Shown: one piece after another, positions 16,534 to 26,500 of the stretch
How the letters are laid out: the number at the start of each line of letters is the position of its first letter
Numbering within the stretch: position 1 is the first letter of the stretch
Source: Anaeromassilibacillus sp001305115
GTDB lineage: Bacteria; Bacillota; Clostridia; Oscillospirales; Acutalibacteraceae
Assembly: GCA_042854365.1 (NCBI GenBank)
Contig: AP031437.1
Span: forward strand, 2,914,001-2,978,000
Reading direction: 5' to 3'
DNA: 64,000 bases
The notes under the pieces: generated by a model
What the model was told of the DNA's origin: nothing
Seen by the model: only the letters and a program-made list of their open reading frames with translations
Database searches by the model: none
Program-made: the position numbers and the translations under genes

Positions 16534-17079
16534 ATGAAAAAACAAACTCGCAGCGCGGTCTTCTTGGCGCAGGGCGCCATGATTGCCGCCATCTACACGG
16601 TACTGACGCTTCTAGCCGCTACCATGAACCTCGCCTATGGACCGGTACAATTTCGGTTTTCTGAGGCGCTCACCATCCTGCCGATGTTTACTCCGGCAGC
16701 GGTCCCCGGTCTGACGATCGGGTGCCTGCTGAGTAATATCTTCAGCGGATACGGGGCGGCTGATATGATCTTTGGAACGCTTGCCACCTTATTGGCGGCG
16801 ATTTCCACACGGATGTTGCGAACTGTCCGGATAAAGGATATTCCCTGGCTTGCTCCACTGCCGCCGGTGCTGTTCAACGCCGTAATCATCGGGGCGGAAA
16901 TCGCGTTTTTTGCCCCGGAAGGCTTCCTTTGGACTGGATTTGCAGCTTCCGCCCTCTCGGTTGGCCTGGGAGAACTGGCCGTCTGTTATGTGTTGGGGCT
17001 TCCACTTGCGATTTTCTTGGAACGTTCGGGCCTCAGCCGCTATCTCTCCGAAGGCCCTTTACGCCTCTCCAATCGTTGA
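16534..17079 (+). CDS. queT: QueT-family queuosine-precursor (preQ1/preQ0) transporter
   Basis: A 181-residue integral membrane protein with five to six hydrophobic spans. It carries the family segments AMIAAIYTVLTLL near the N-terminus and VQFRFSEALTILPMFTPAAVPGLTIGCLLSN in the first third (RxSEAL and PGL/GC-SN motifs of QueT/COG4708), then IFGTLATLLAA and PVLFNAVIIGAEI. It is the substrate-specific S component of an energy-coupling-factor importer for queuosine precursors; the shared ATPase and T components are not in this window. The preQ1-type leader directly upstream supports the substrate. RBS GGAGG is at 9 bp. Confidence 0.92.
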   Translation: MKKQTRSAVFLAQGAMIAAIYTVLTLLAATMNLAYGPVQFRFSEALTILPMFTPAAVPGLTIGCLLSNIFSGYGAADMIFGTLATLLAAISTRMLRTVRIKDIPWLAPLPPVLFNAVIIGAEIAFFAPEGFLWTGFAASALSVGLGELAVCYVLGLPLAIFLERSGLSRYLSEGPLRLSNR

Positions 17080-17133
17080 CTTTTCCGCAAATGCTTTTAA
17101 TTTTATGAATAACATCGCTGTCCGCTCAGGAAT

Positions 17134-18546
17134 GTGTGGGCTGTGTATTTCGGGGTGATCGAATTGCAGGAGGGCTTTCCTTTAACGAAACGTCTAAAAA
17201 ACATGCCGCCTGTCCGTCTCATCGTCTCCAGCTTTTTTGCCGTCATTCTCTTGGGCGCTGTTCTGCTTACGCTTCCGATCATGAGTCGGAGCGGTAACGC
17301 AACATCCATGATTGATGCCCTGTTTACGGCGACATCGGCGACCTGTGTGACTGGTTTGGTTCCTTTTGACTCCTGGACGCACTGGAATGGTTTGGGGCAG
17401 GTTGTCATCCTGTTTCTCATTCAGATTGGGGGCCTGGGCGTTATCACGTTTACCACCGGTTTTACGCTGCTTTCGCGCCGGAAGCTTGGCCTGCGGGAAT
17501 TACAGCTTGCAACGGAAAATACCGCGGGCAATGCTATGGATATTTACCATTTGGTAAAGATCATTTTGACTTTTACCCTCAGCAGCGAACTGATCGGAGC
17601 GGCTATTCTTGCCCTTCGTTTTGTCCCGAAGTTTGGGCTTCATGGAATTTGGATTTCCATCTTCACCGCTGTTTCGTCCTACTGCAACGCCGGATTCGAC
17701 ATCCTTGGATTTGAAAAACCGGACAACAGCCTCATCGGGTATGCCAACGATCCGTTGGTCTGTATCCCGGTGGCCCTGTTGATTATTGTGGGCGGCCTTG
17801 GCTTTATTGTCATCAGCAATATTTATTTTGCCAAGCTTTCCCCGCTTTTTCACAAGAAAAAGCCCACCTCCTTGAACCTACATTCCAGCATTGTTCTTCG
17901 TATGACCCTGATCCTTTTGGTAATCGGTACCATTGGCTTTTTGTTCTTTGAATGGGATAACACCTTAGAAGGCAAGAATATCTTTCAGAAAATTTTGACA
18001 GCCTTTTTTCAATCCACCAGCGCCCGTACCGCCGGCTTTGCCTCGGTTGACATTGCCAGCGAACACGACATCACCAAACTGTTTACGGTCTTTCTGATGT
18101 TTATTGGCGCCGCGCCTGCCGGTACCGGCGGCGGTGTCAAAGTGACTACCTTTGTTGTTTTGATCGCAACGGTAATCAGCGTTATGGCTGGTAAAGAAGA
18201 TACAACCTTACACCATCGCCGTGTGGAAAAAGGGACGGTATACCGTTCCCTTGCCATTGTAACGGTCGCGATTCTGGTTGTCGTCTGCACAACCGGCGTC
18301 ATTCTTTCCACCAATGCGCATCCCATCAGCGCCATTGACGCGCTATTTGAAGCAACTTCTGCATTTGGAACCGTGGGACTGACGGCTGGATTAACCCCCT
18401 CTTTGAGTGCTATCTCAAAATTTGTACTTTGTTTAACCATGTTTATCGGGCGTGTAGGGCCGATCTCCTTGGCGCTGGCCATAGCAATCAAACGTGCACA
18501 CAACAAGGGCGCTGTCCTTCCCGAAGGAAAAATTATTGTCGGATAG
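17134..18546 (+). CDS. ktrB: KtrB/TrkH-family potassium channel subunit
   Basis: About 470 residues with eight or more membrane spans. The four pore-loop filters of the superfamily are recognisable: TSATCVTGL, SYCNAGFD, TSARTAGFA and TSAFGTVGLT. GAAPAGTGGGVKVTTF marks the flexible intramembrane loop of KtrB. It works with a cytoplasmic NAD-binding RCK partner (KtrA/TrkA); two such proteins lie at 21126-21788 and 21985-22608 on the other strand. The start is uncertain: GTG 17134 is used, GTG 17155 and TTG 17164 are in frame, and AGGAGG at 17169 has no start codon at the right distance. Confidence 0.9.
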   Translation: MWAVYFGVIELQEGFPLTKRLKNMPPVRLIVSSFFAVILLGAVLLTLPIMSRSGNATSMIDALFTATSATCVTGLVPFDSWTHWNGLGQVVILFLIQIGGLGVITFTTGFTLLSRRKLGLRELQLATENTAGNAMDIYHLVKIILTFTLSSELIGAAILALRFVPKFGLHGIWISIFTAVSSYCNAGFDILGFEKPDNSLIGYANDPLVCIPVALLIIVGGLGFIVISNIYFAKLSPLFHKKKPTSLNLHSSIVLRMTLILLVIGTIGFLFFEWDNTLEGKNIFQKILTAFFQSTSARTAGFASVDIASEHDITKLFTVFLMFIGAAPAGTGGGVKVTTFVVLIATVISVMAGKEDTTLHHRRVEKGTVYRSLAIVTVAILVVVCTTGVILSTNAHPISAIDALFEATSAFGTVGLTAGLTPSLSAISKFVLCLTMFIGRVGPISLALAIAIKRAHNKGAVLPEGKIIVG

Positions 18547-18773
18547 ACATTTGATGTTGTTTCCCGTCGTGTATCCTTACCGTTTATTGGGCTTTTAAGA
18601 TGGGACTCGACACAATCGTTTCCGTAAGATCGATCTACAGGCGTCATGGAGGAAACATTTGAGCATGGATTTCTTTTTTGGGTGTATGGCAAGTCCTGTC
18701 TTTGCAAAACCAGAAGAAGCCGTTTGACAGATTCGGATATGTATTGCCTTTTATAGTTAAAATCATACGACAA

Positions 18774-18904
18774 GAGGGTGTCCCAAAAGTCATTTCATGA
18801 CTTTTGGGACACCCTCGCTTTTTTAGAAACTCAGATATTTTCCAAACAGGTAGAGGTTGCCGCCTTTCTATAAATCGAAAAATTTGTCGTTTTAGGGCAT
18901 CCTC
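18774..18904. mobile_element. MITE-like element, copy 2 (also acts as ktrB terminator)
   Basis: A 131-bp noncoding element in inverted orientation relative to 9773-9901. The left 43 bp (18774-18816) is a perfect 20-bp hairpin (GAGGGTGTCCCAAAAGTCAT, loop TTC). The far end (GGGCATCCTC) is a diverged inverted copy of the terminal repeat. The hairpin is followed by GCTTTTTTAG, so it can terminate ktrB transcription 230 bp after its stop. Confidence 0.7.
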
Positions 18905-19005
18905 TTTATTCACGCCTGAAAATTTCCTGGATAAAGGCCCTTTTTCTTTCAGCCCCCGGCACTTTCAGCATTTTTTACCATCTTCTGCCGGTGCTTACCG
19001 CGATA

Positions 19006-20835
19006 TTAAGCAAGTGTATTGCCGGATACCTGTCCAATATAGATTTCTTCTGCCTTTCCAGTATTCTGCACTTCTACTTCTGCGGTACAATCCTTTGCCG
19101 GATCACTCAACATGCCCGCCAGGCCGCCTACATAGATCTTTCCTGCTGTACCCGTGCTTTGATTGGTTACCTTTCCCTCTACATGGGAATCGGTAGCCGT
19201 TCCAAGCAGCCATCCAGCCAAACCGCCTACAGCGATGGTCTTGCCTTCCTTCGTACTGCCTGTCATCTGAACATTTCCAGTAAATGTGCAACTGTCAATG
19301 GTTCCAGAGTAAAGCTCTCCAACCAGACCACCCACATTTACGGTCGATTTCGCCGTTCCTATAGCCGTCACTTCTGCGGAAACAGAACAGTTCTTTGCAA
19401 TTGAATCCGAACCGATGAGATCTCCTACTAAGCCGCCCAGTTTACAAGAACCTTTTGTATCGTCCCACACGATTGTACCACCATTTACCGTGCAGTTCTC
19501 TATACGGGTATTATTTGCACACCCTACCAAAGCGCCGCCAAATTCACTTGTTTTTACCTGAGGCGCTTCGATAACAATATTCTTCAACTCTGCACCATCA
19601 CAATAGGCAAACAACCCCGCATATTTCGGCGCGCCCGATTGGCCGCTCGTTTTAACGCTCCGTCCAGTTTGCTCGTCCTGCCCAATATTCAATCCTGTAA
19701 TCTGATACCCACATCCATCGAAACCGCCGGTAAAGGTTTCATCCGTTTTTTCTCCGCCAATCGGTTCCCAGTTATAATCGGAAAGGTCAATATCCCCTCC
19801 AAGACGGTAGAATTGATCCAAGCCATTGCCGATACTCATCAGTTCTTCTGCGGAACGAACCCAAATAGCCTCTTCCGCAGAGCTGCCATCCCCATCTTCT
19901 TGAAGCTTCACCTCAAAGGAAACCGTCTTATCCGTCTTGGACACCACTTTCGAGGCATTCGGATCTACCAGTTCATATCCTGCGCCGAGCTTGCTCAAAT
20001 CCGGCGTCAAAGTCATCGTGGTTTCGCCCTCAGGGAACAGCACCAGATAGGAGCCGATCACCTTTCCGTCCATGACCCACTGTACCGTCGCCATATCCGC
20101 TGCGCCCGCACCTTCATCGGTCTGGAAAGCATTTACCACAACATTTCCATGGAAGTGCTTTCCCTGATATGCGTTGCCCGCGGTATCCGGCAAATAGGCA
20201 CCGATCACATAGGTCTGTGTGCCGCTCGCCGCTGGAAGTACCATGGCCGGCGTATAGGGTTTTCCGTTGGAATCGGGGTTCAAGTTATCTGATACGACTG
20301 TCCACGAGCCATTGACCTTTTCAAACAGCACCAACTTCAACACATCGGCCAAGCCGTTTGTACAAGCAACGCGCACATTCGAATGGTCCGGGCTATAAGC
20401 CTGCTTGATCGTCTCTCTGCCCTGGGCATCCTTGACAATCTCGATCTTCTTCTCCCCATTCTCCGGGCATTCTACATCTTTCATATCCAGAGCTTCCACC
20501 GAAAGCTCTATGTAAACCGGAAGAGTCCCTGCGTTGTTAACAACCACTGGCTGGAAATAAACCGGTTTCGGATCATAGCCATCTACAGATACATTGCCAT
20601 TGCCCGCTTGATTGATCTCTGCCAGAAACTTTTCGTATTCCATGGGACGCAAATTGTCAAAGCTCAAAGGTGTCTCCGCATCTTTGCCCGGCTCTACCGT
20701 AATGTCTAAAACACCTGCTGTGAAGTCCGCATTTACCTTTTCCGTATCCGTAAACCATGCCATGGTTCCACCTGCTAGCAAGCAGAGCATCAACAGAATG
20801 GATACTCCCGATAACAGCAACCTTCTCTTTTTCAT
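19006..20835 (-). CDS. SipW-type-signal surface protein with GLUG repeats
   Basis: A 609-residue secreted protein. The signal and following sequence (LLAGGTMAWFTDTEKVNADFTAGVLDI) match the SipW-dependent TasA/CalY class. Residues up to about 270 continue in the TasA-like pattern (NAGTLPVYIELSVEALDM). From about 355 onward there are repeated glycine-rich units: WEPIGGEKTDETFTGGFDG, VGGLVGELYSGTIDSCTF, VGGLAGWLLGTATDSHVEG and VGGLAGMLSDPAKDC. These are GLUG motifs found in adhesins and protease-like surface proteins. No SipW peptidase, sortase motif or TasA operon partner is nearby. ATG 20835 has AGAGGAGG; upstream in-frame ATGs are not used. It is probably an extracellular matrix or adhesion protein. 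Confidence 0.82.
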   Translation of the reverse strand: MKKRRLLLSGVSILLMLCLLAGGTMAWFTDTEKVNADFTAGVLDITVEPGKDAETPLSFDNLRPMEYEKFLAEINQAGNGNVSVDGYDPKPVYFQPVVVNNAGTLPVYIELSVEALDMKDVECPENGEKKIEIVKDAQGRETIKQAYSPDHSNVRVACTNGLADVLKLVLFEKVNGSWTVVSDNLNPDSNGKPYTPAMVLPAASGTQTYVIGAYLPDTAGNAYQGKHFHGNVVVNAFQTDEGAGAADMATVQWVMDGKVIGSYLVLFPEGETTMTLTPDLSKLGAGYELVDPNASKVVSKTDKTVSFEVKLQEDGDGSSAEEAIWVRSAEELMSIGNGLDQFYRLGGDIDLSDYNWEPIGGEKTDETFTGGFDGCGYQITGLNIGQDEQTGRSVKTSGQSGAPKYAGLFAYCDGAELKNIVIEAPQVKTSEFGGALVGCANNTRIENCTVNGGTIVWDDTKGSCKLGGLVGDLIGSDSIAKNCSVSAEVTAIGTAKSTVNVGGLVGELYSGTIDSCTFTGNVQMTGSTKEGKTIAVGGLAGWLLGTATDSHVEGKVTNQSTGTAGKIYVGGLAGMLSDPAKDCTAEVEVQNTGKAEEIYIGQVSGNTLA

Positions 20836-21080
20836 GTCTAGTCCTCCTCTTTCAATCATTGTTTCTACAGCAAATGGAGCTGTAGTTTGAAAAAACTGCA
20901 TTACATATTCGCTAATAAATATGCATGTAAATTTATAGGGATATTTTACCATTCCATAGACAGTCTGTCAATCCTGCAAATTTTTTGTATGTTTAGGGTG
21001 TATATTTTTGTTTTATTATATAATATTTATAAAATATTTTTAAATACCACTGGAAAAACAGCGAAAAAAATAAACAAACG

Positions 21081-21118
21081 AAAGGGCACATGTGCATTTT
21101 TATGCACATGTGCCCTTT
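21081..21118 (-). terminator. terminator of the trkA-like gene
   Basis: A perfect 17-bp stem (AAAGGGCACATGTGCAT / ATGCACATGTGCCCTTT) with loop TTTT, followed on the minus strand by CGTTTGTTTATTTTTTT. Confidence 0.88.
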
Positions 21119-21125
21119 TGGGCGT

Positions 21126-21788
21126 TTATCTGCGTTCCCGTAAAATCTTTAAGAGTTGTTTTTGACTCTTGCCTTCACACACCGCGACTATTTCATCATT
21201 CGCATGAATCACTGTATTGCCGTTTGGAATCATCATAGACTCCCCACGAAGAATGGAGATAACCAGTGAACTATCCGGTAAATCAATATCCTTCAGCATC
21301 ACACCCTCCAAGGCTGTATCCGCTGGAAGCGTCATCGCACAGATTCCCGCGCGCCCTTTGTTCAGGGTTGCCAAAAGATGCATTTCCGCCACATCAACTT
21401 CTTGCTCAATCAAATTTGTGATGATTTCTGTGCTGCTGACGGCAATGTCCGCCCCCAAAATACGCAACGCATCCATGTTTCTCGGGTCGTTTGCGCGGGC
21501 AATCACCTTTACTGCCTTAAACTGCCTTTTCGCCAACTGTGCTGCTACTAGATTGTCTTGGTCTTGACCGGTAACTGCGATAAAACAATCTGCGTTCTGC
21601 GTACCCGCCTCTTCCAGCGTTTCGATTTCTGTTCCATCGCCACAGATCACTTCTACGTCCAGTTCATTTGCCAATCGCATACAACGGAGTTTATTTTTTT
21701 CGATCAAACGAACGTCGTGTTTGCTCTCCAACATATTCGTAGCCAGATGATACCCTAGCTTTCCGCCTCCAACGATCACAATTCGCAT
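21126..21788 (-). CDS. TrkA/KtrA-family potassium uptake regulator (RCK_N + RCK_C)
   Basis: A 220-residue cytoplasmic regulator. It starts MRIVIVGGGKLGYHLATNM, a Rossmann dinucleotide loop (GGGKLG), with the ribose-binding acidic residue in VRLIEKNK, followed by VICGDGTEIETLEEAG and QDQDNLVAAQLAK typical of TrkA-N. The last 80 residues are a TrkA-C (RCK_C) ligand domain with NGNTVIHANDEIVAVCE. It gates KtrB/TrkH channels in response to NAD(H), ATP/ADP or c-di-AMP. The start has GGGAGG. It is probably cotranscribed with the following TrkA-like gene upstream of it (197-bp gap). Confidence 0.92.
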   Translation of the reverse strand: MRIVIVGGGKLGYHLATNMLESKHDVRLIEKNKLRCMRLANELDVEVICGDGTEIETLEEAGTQNADCFIAVTGQDQDNLVAAQLAKRQFKAVKVIARANDPRNMDALRILGADIAVSSTEIITNLIEQEVDVAEMHLLATLNKGRAGICAMTLPADTALEGVMLKDIDLPDSSLVISILRGESMMIPNGNTVIHANDEIVAVCEGKSQKQLLKILRERR

Positions 21789-21984
21789 CGTTTTTCCTCC
21801 CGAATTATACGGTTTGTATATTTTATTTATTTAATACAATTCATTAATTCCCTATAAAAATCAGGCCGTTTTCCCCGAGGGCCCTTTTATCAAACATGCG
21901 CTTACCTTTTATACATTTGCGCACAGCAAAGTTTTCCACACATTCTCTGCGATAAAAGTTATACGAGGAAGTCTTTCCTCATTG

Positions 21985-22608
21985 TCAATCAATAATGTTG
22001 GAGAAGACCAAACGGTCATTTTCTCCGATCAGCTGATCGTGTCGCCCCGTATTGAGCACCATTGTGCCGTCCGCATGAACCAATCCAAAGAGCTGTTCCC
22101 CATCTTTTACAGGGAATTGGCTGAGCGAAAGTCCATACCAAGAGCGGTCTGCCTCCTTCACATGGAAAGCCACCGTTGCCGTTCCGATGGTCAGCTCCTT
22201 GGAATCCCAAGGCTGTGTCAATGCCGTAAACATTGCGTCTCCCGCCAATTTTGTATGGCACACCGTCTTGAGGCCAAAGCGCTTAAAGACCTTTTCGCGC
22301 GCGGGGTCCGAAATGCGGGCCACTACATTGCGCACACCAAAAAACTCCTTCGCAATCTGCGAAATGGTGATGTTTAAATTGTCATCCGGCGTACAGACTG
22401 CCACCGCATCGCAGCTTTCAATCCCTGCATTCTTCAACACTTTGGTATCCATTGGAAAACCGGTAACGGTCATCCCATTAAAATCCTTCTCCAACATGCG
22501 AAATGCATCCGCATCCGAATCGACTACAGCGACATCATGTCCATGGTGATCCAGCAGTTCTGCCAGACGCCTCCCCAGCCGACCACATCCAATTACTAAA
22601 ACGTTCAC
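21985..22608 (-). CDS. second TrkA/KtrA-family potassium uptake regulator
   Basis: A 207-residue RCK protein with the dinucleotide loop VIGCGRLGRRLAELL, acidic VVDSDADAF and the TrkA-N continuation TGFPMDTKVLKNAGIESCDAVAVCTPDDNLNITISQIA. The C-terminal part is a TrkA-C-like domain (SQFPVKDGEQLFGLVHADG). GTG 22608 is chosen because GGGAGGAG lies 7 bp before it and the Rossmann fold begins at once; the frame continues upstream to 22680 without a signal. It is divergent from the first paralogue, so the two may form a heteromeric ring or serve different channels. Confidence 0.88.
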   Translation of the reverse strand: MNVLVIGCGRLGRRLAELLDHHGHDVAVVDSDADAFRMLEKDFNGMTVTGFPMDTKVLKNAGIESCDAVAVCTPDDNLNITISQIAKEFFGVRNVVARISDPAREKVFKRFGLKTVCHTKLAGDAMFTALTQPWDSKELTIGTATVAFHVKEADRSWYGLSLSQFPVKDGEQLFGLVHADGTMVLNTGRHDQLIGENDRLVFSNIID

Positions 22609-23177
22609 CCAGAATCTCCTCCCGGTATTAAAATAATCCTTTTCTTCCATACCGCGGTATAAAAGCGGATGCTTCCACACCGCCTATTCTCTGATGAAAT
22701 TCTCTAAAAATGCCCCGATTGCAATGATTCCTCAAAGCGGGCCAACCAAGGCCCCCATGTTAAAACGTTTCCCCTCAAAAAGTTCCACACAATAAAAATA
22801 CCCTCTCCTACCAAGGGAAAGGGTTTCCAACATGGCGCAATACGCCATCCTCTATACAAAATTGGCTCAACCGGTTGCACACGGAGCAACCGCTCTCATC
22901 TGCTTTTTTCTCCTTTGCGCAATACAAGGCTACGTCCTCCATTCCTTGTACACGGCAGTTTCCTTTTTCCAACGGCTTTTTCCGTTGAATCAACAAACGT
23001 CCGGAGAAATATCCTCGTGCTACAACCGCCAAACCCAATGAAATCTCTATATTCGCGGCCCTGCACAATCTCCCGTTTCCAAGAATACCGTCCCCTTCTC
23101 GCCTGAATCCTTTCAGATTCAGGCCGCCCATAAAGAGGGCAAAGAAGGAGCACGCTGTGTGAAACTTCACACACATC
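22609..23177. other. 570-bp region with hairpins between trkA-like genes and tRNA-Arg, no confirmed gene
   Basis: No frame here is convincing. The minus strand carries several hairpins (for example GCCTGAATC / GATTCAGGC at 23101-23124, CAACGG / CCGTTG at 22970-22986 and CGGTTGC / GCAACCG near 22872-22895) and ends in a terminator at 22793-22824. Transcription from the tRNA-Arg promoter may run through it. The last minus-strand frame (22942-22808) would encode 44 residues with four Cys (YCAKEKKADESGCSVCN region) but has no usable ribosome binding site. Confidence 0.4.
22793..22824 (-). terminator. minus-strand terminator
   Basis: ACCCTTTCC / GGAGAGGGT stem (one G-T pair) followed by ATTTTTATT on the minus strand. 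It would end a transcript that starts at tRNA-Arg. Confidence 0.6.
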
Positions 23178-23254
23178 TGGCCCGCCCGGAGGGATTCGAA
23201 CCCCCGGCCTTCAGAATCGGAATCTGCTGCGATATCCAGCTTCGCTACGGGCGG
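23178..23254 (-). tRNA. tRNA-Arg (anticodon CCG)
   Basis: A 77-nt cloverleaf read on the minus strand: acceptor CCGCCCG / CGGGCGG, D-stem GCGA / TCGC, anticodon loop TTCCGAT (CCG reads CGG), T-loop TTCGAAT with stem GGGGG / CCCTC, discriminator G and encoded CCA (complement of 23178-23180). Confidence 0.93.
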
Positions 23255-23272
23255 ATATGAAAACTGATAGTA

Positions 23273-23301
23273 ATTATAACACGCTGTAGCATAAATTTCA
23301 A
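23273..23301 (-). promoter_or_regulatory. tRNA-Arg promoter
   Basis: On the minus strand TTGAAA (23296-23301), 17 bp and TATAAT (23273-23278), ending 18 bp before the tRNA 5' end. Confidence 0.8.
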
Positions 23302-23492
23302 TCATTGTTTGGAGAAACCATCCGATTTTTCCATTCTTTTGCCCAAGCGCCAAATAAAAAGAATAGCAGAAGCCATTCAACCTCGGAAAACCGATGCTGC
23401 TGCCTTCTGCCGTTCTTTTATAAAAATGGGTTAAGGAAGATGAAAAAGAAAAGGAATAAGTAAATTGATTTGATGCTCCCTTTTCCCTGGTT

Positions 23493-23515
23493 GCCGCCCG
23501 GAAAATCCGGGCGGC
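23493..23515. terminator. strong hairpin after the giant esterase gene
   Basis: A perfect 10-bp GC-rich stem (GCCGCCCGGA / TCCGGGCGGC, loop AAA) about 75 bp beyond the stop. There is no T tract on either strand, so its action as a terminator is unproven. The rest of 23302-23588 holds no gene. Confidence 0.35.
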
Positions 23516-23588
23516 CCCAAGAGAAAAGCAGCTTTGCTGGGCAGTAGATTTCTGTTGCCCATCAACCGCGCCCAGCCTAGAGAAGTCC

Positions 23589-26500
23589 TTACGCTGCAAT
23601 GGTTACTACACAGTGCTGCTGTGCGGCCTGACCTGTCAACGTGGTGTACACGCCGGTGGACTCGCCCACATCACCGATTGCCCAAATGCGGAAGTAGTAG
23701 TCATTGCCAATCTGCGTTACAAACTGAGTCTTAAATACGCTGCCATCGCCAACGGTGAAGAGCGGCAAAATATTGCTGCCATTCACCAGTGTCATCTTGA
23801 AGCAATATGCCTGGCCCTGCTTGACTGTAAACGGAAGCGTCGTGTCAGATTTCACATATGGACCAGTGACCGTTGTACCAGTACCCGTTCCTGGTGTTGT
23901 TGGCACACCGCTTCCGTCTTCACCATAGGTACTATCCGCAGGCACATAAACAGTCGTGGAACCGCCGCCAGAAGAGGAAGAACTGCTTCTCGGAACCAAC
24001 GCCTTGATGGCGTCGTTGATCGCCTGTACGGCAGCATCCACTGTGGGCTGTGTTGCTGTAGACGGCAGGGCCTTTGCTGCTGCAACCGCCTCTTGCAATT
24101 TTGCCCAAGAGTCGCTGGTATACTTGCTGGAAGAGCGGGATTCCGCATCCTGAATAGCTTCATTCAGATCTGTGAAGTCTGCATCGAAGATCTGATACGG
24201 ATAGTAGACGATGTTCGCTCTGCCGTAAGAGGCATAGCTTGCATCTCTTCTTGGATAGACGGTGGGTTCAATGCTGCCGTCGATGATGCCTTCTGCACAA
24301 TTCATCAAGTCATCGAGGTATTCCTCTGTGAACGGCTCCAGGTTTTCCGCGTGGCCGGTACGTAGCATCATTTGGCGGCCGTTTACCTTATCGATAAAGT
24401 GCTGCAAAGACTTGGTGTAGGTCTGAATCGAACACATGCCGATCTGCATCCATAGGTCTCCGGAACCCACAGCGTCGCCGGTAAATACGTCCTCATCGCC
24501 ATAGAACAGAACAATGGAGCCTGCCGTGTGGCCGGGAACTGCGACAACCTCTAGGTTTTCACCGTTACCAATACTGATAAAATCACCATCTTTGACAATG
24601 GAAACTTTATCGGCATCCGGTCCCATCTTCTTAATGATTGCGTCCTTATCTCCCTCTGCGACATAAACGTTCTTCACCTGGTCCTTGCCGACAAAGTCGT
24701 CCAGACATCCGATGTGGTCACCATGGTTGTGTGTCAGAACCACATTCATGTTCGCATTTTTGTTTTCCAGGACATTGTTGACAATGTAATCAAACAGATC
24801 ACCTGCGCCCATACCGGTATCGATTACCGTGGCGCCATCCTTGTTTTCGAGCACCCAAATCTGGCCGAGTTCATAGTCGCGCACAACCGTCATACCCGGT
24901 TTGATTGTCTCCTTGGTGTACTCCAAGGACGGATTCTGTGTATGATTCTTCGAACGGCTCAACGACTGCTGGAACAGCCAGTTGTACGGTGTGCCATTGC
25001 GGTCGCTGTACACATACTTCCAAACCTGATGCGGGTCCGGAGTGGTAGAGCCGGCACTGTACTCTTCATACTTGATACACTGGCTACCAACTGCCTTCAG
25101 AGCCTCCACCACTTTGCGGGTATTTTCCACCGGAACAGTGCTGTCATCCGCATTGTGGAAGGTCCAGATTGCCATATTTTTGATCTTCTGGAACGCTTCG
25201 TTGTTGTTTGCATAGTAGCTATCGTCCACGCCACCGCACATCGGCATTGCTGCTGCAAAGATTTCCGGATGGTCGAGGATGATCTTCCAGGTGCCGTAAC
25301 CGCCCATAGACAGGCCCTGGATGTAGATGCGATCTGTGTCGATGGTGGCTGCATGCTCTGCGATGAACTCATCGAGCATCTGCATGACAAGCGCTTCGTT
25401 GTCCTCCTGAACCCAGCCTTCGGCCATGCTCGGGCACTGCGGCGCCAGCACATAGCACGGGTTCATGTCCACACGGTCTGCCCAAACGACGGCGCCCTTG
25501 TTCGCGATGATATGGGACAAATTATTGTCGCCGGATTCACCCGCTCCGTGCAGGAAGATTACCACCGGATACTTGCCGTCTGCATCCTTACCAGCGGACT
25601 GGATCGGGTCGTAGTAACGATATGGGATCGTCTTGCCCGCTTTGTTCGTAACTTCTGCCTCCTGGAAGTCGTCCACGGTCAGGTTCGTAATCGAAGTATT
25701 TGCATAGGTCCCGCCTGCTGCTACAGTCTCGCCGTTGGCCAGCTCGACATCGCGCAGCTGGGTAACCTCATAGGAAAGGTCAAACATGAAGGTCTGGAAC
25801 GCATTGTAATCGAAATAACTGGTGCCTGCGATCGTATCCGTGGGGTCGAGGGAGATCGTAACCTGATTCCCATCCACCTGCACACCGGTGATAGTCCGCA
25901 TGCCGACGTTGTTAAAGGTTGGGTTATCCGCTGTCTGCTCCGCACGTACCTGATAGGTCGCTGTAGAGATAGAATCCGGATTGACATCTTCTGGGTAGGT
26001 GACAACCGCTTCAATTACCTTCTGGCCGTCGTCCATCACCTTCGTGACGAGTTCCACCTCACAGGTGTCGGTCACCTTCGCAGGATCATAAACGATGGAA
26101 GCCGTGCCATAGGTTGCGATCTTCGCATCGCGGACATTGCCGCGGATATACTGCTCACCTTCGATAGATCCATCCACAATTCCCTTCGCACATTCGAGAA
26201 TATCGCGGACATATTGGTCGGTCATTGTGCCGCGATACTGCGTGTGGCCGCCATAAACGGTCAGGTCACGGTCGCCGATGGAATCGTTGAGGTGCTGCAG
26301 GGAGTTCACATATTCTTCAATGGAGCACATGCCGATCTGCATCCAGACATACCCGGAACCAATCGCATCACCAGTGAAGAGCTTGTCTTCGATCATGTAG
26401 CCAACGGAACCAGCCGTATGTCCCACAATATCGATGACCTGGAAATACTTGTCGCCGAACGGGATCTTATCGCCGTCGTTGACCGCTGTGAGCTTCTCAG

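Noticed and set aside
22808..23599. 263-residue minus-strand frame spanning tRNA-Arg.
   Set aside because: It runs straight through the tRNA gene and its promoter, so it cannot be a normal coding region. Only its last 44 codons were kept as a weak possibility.
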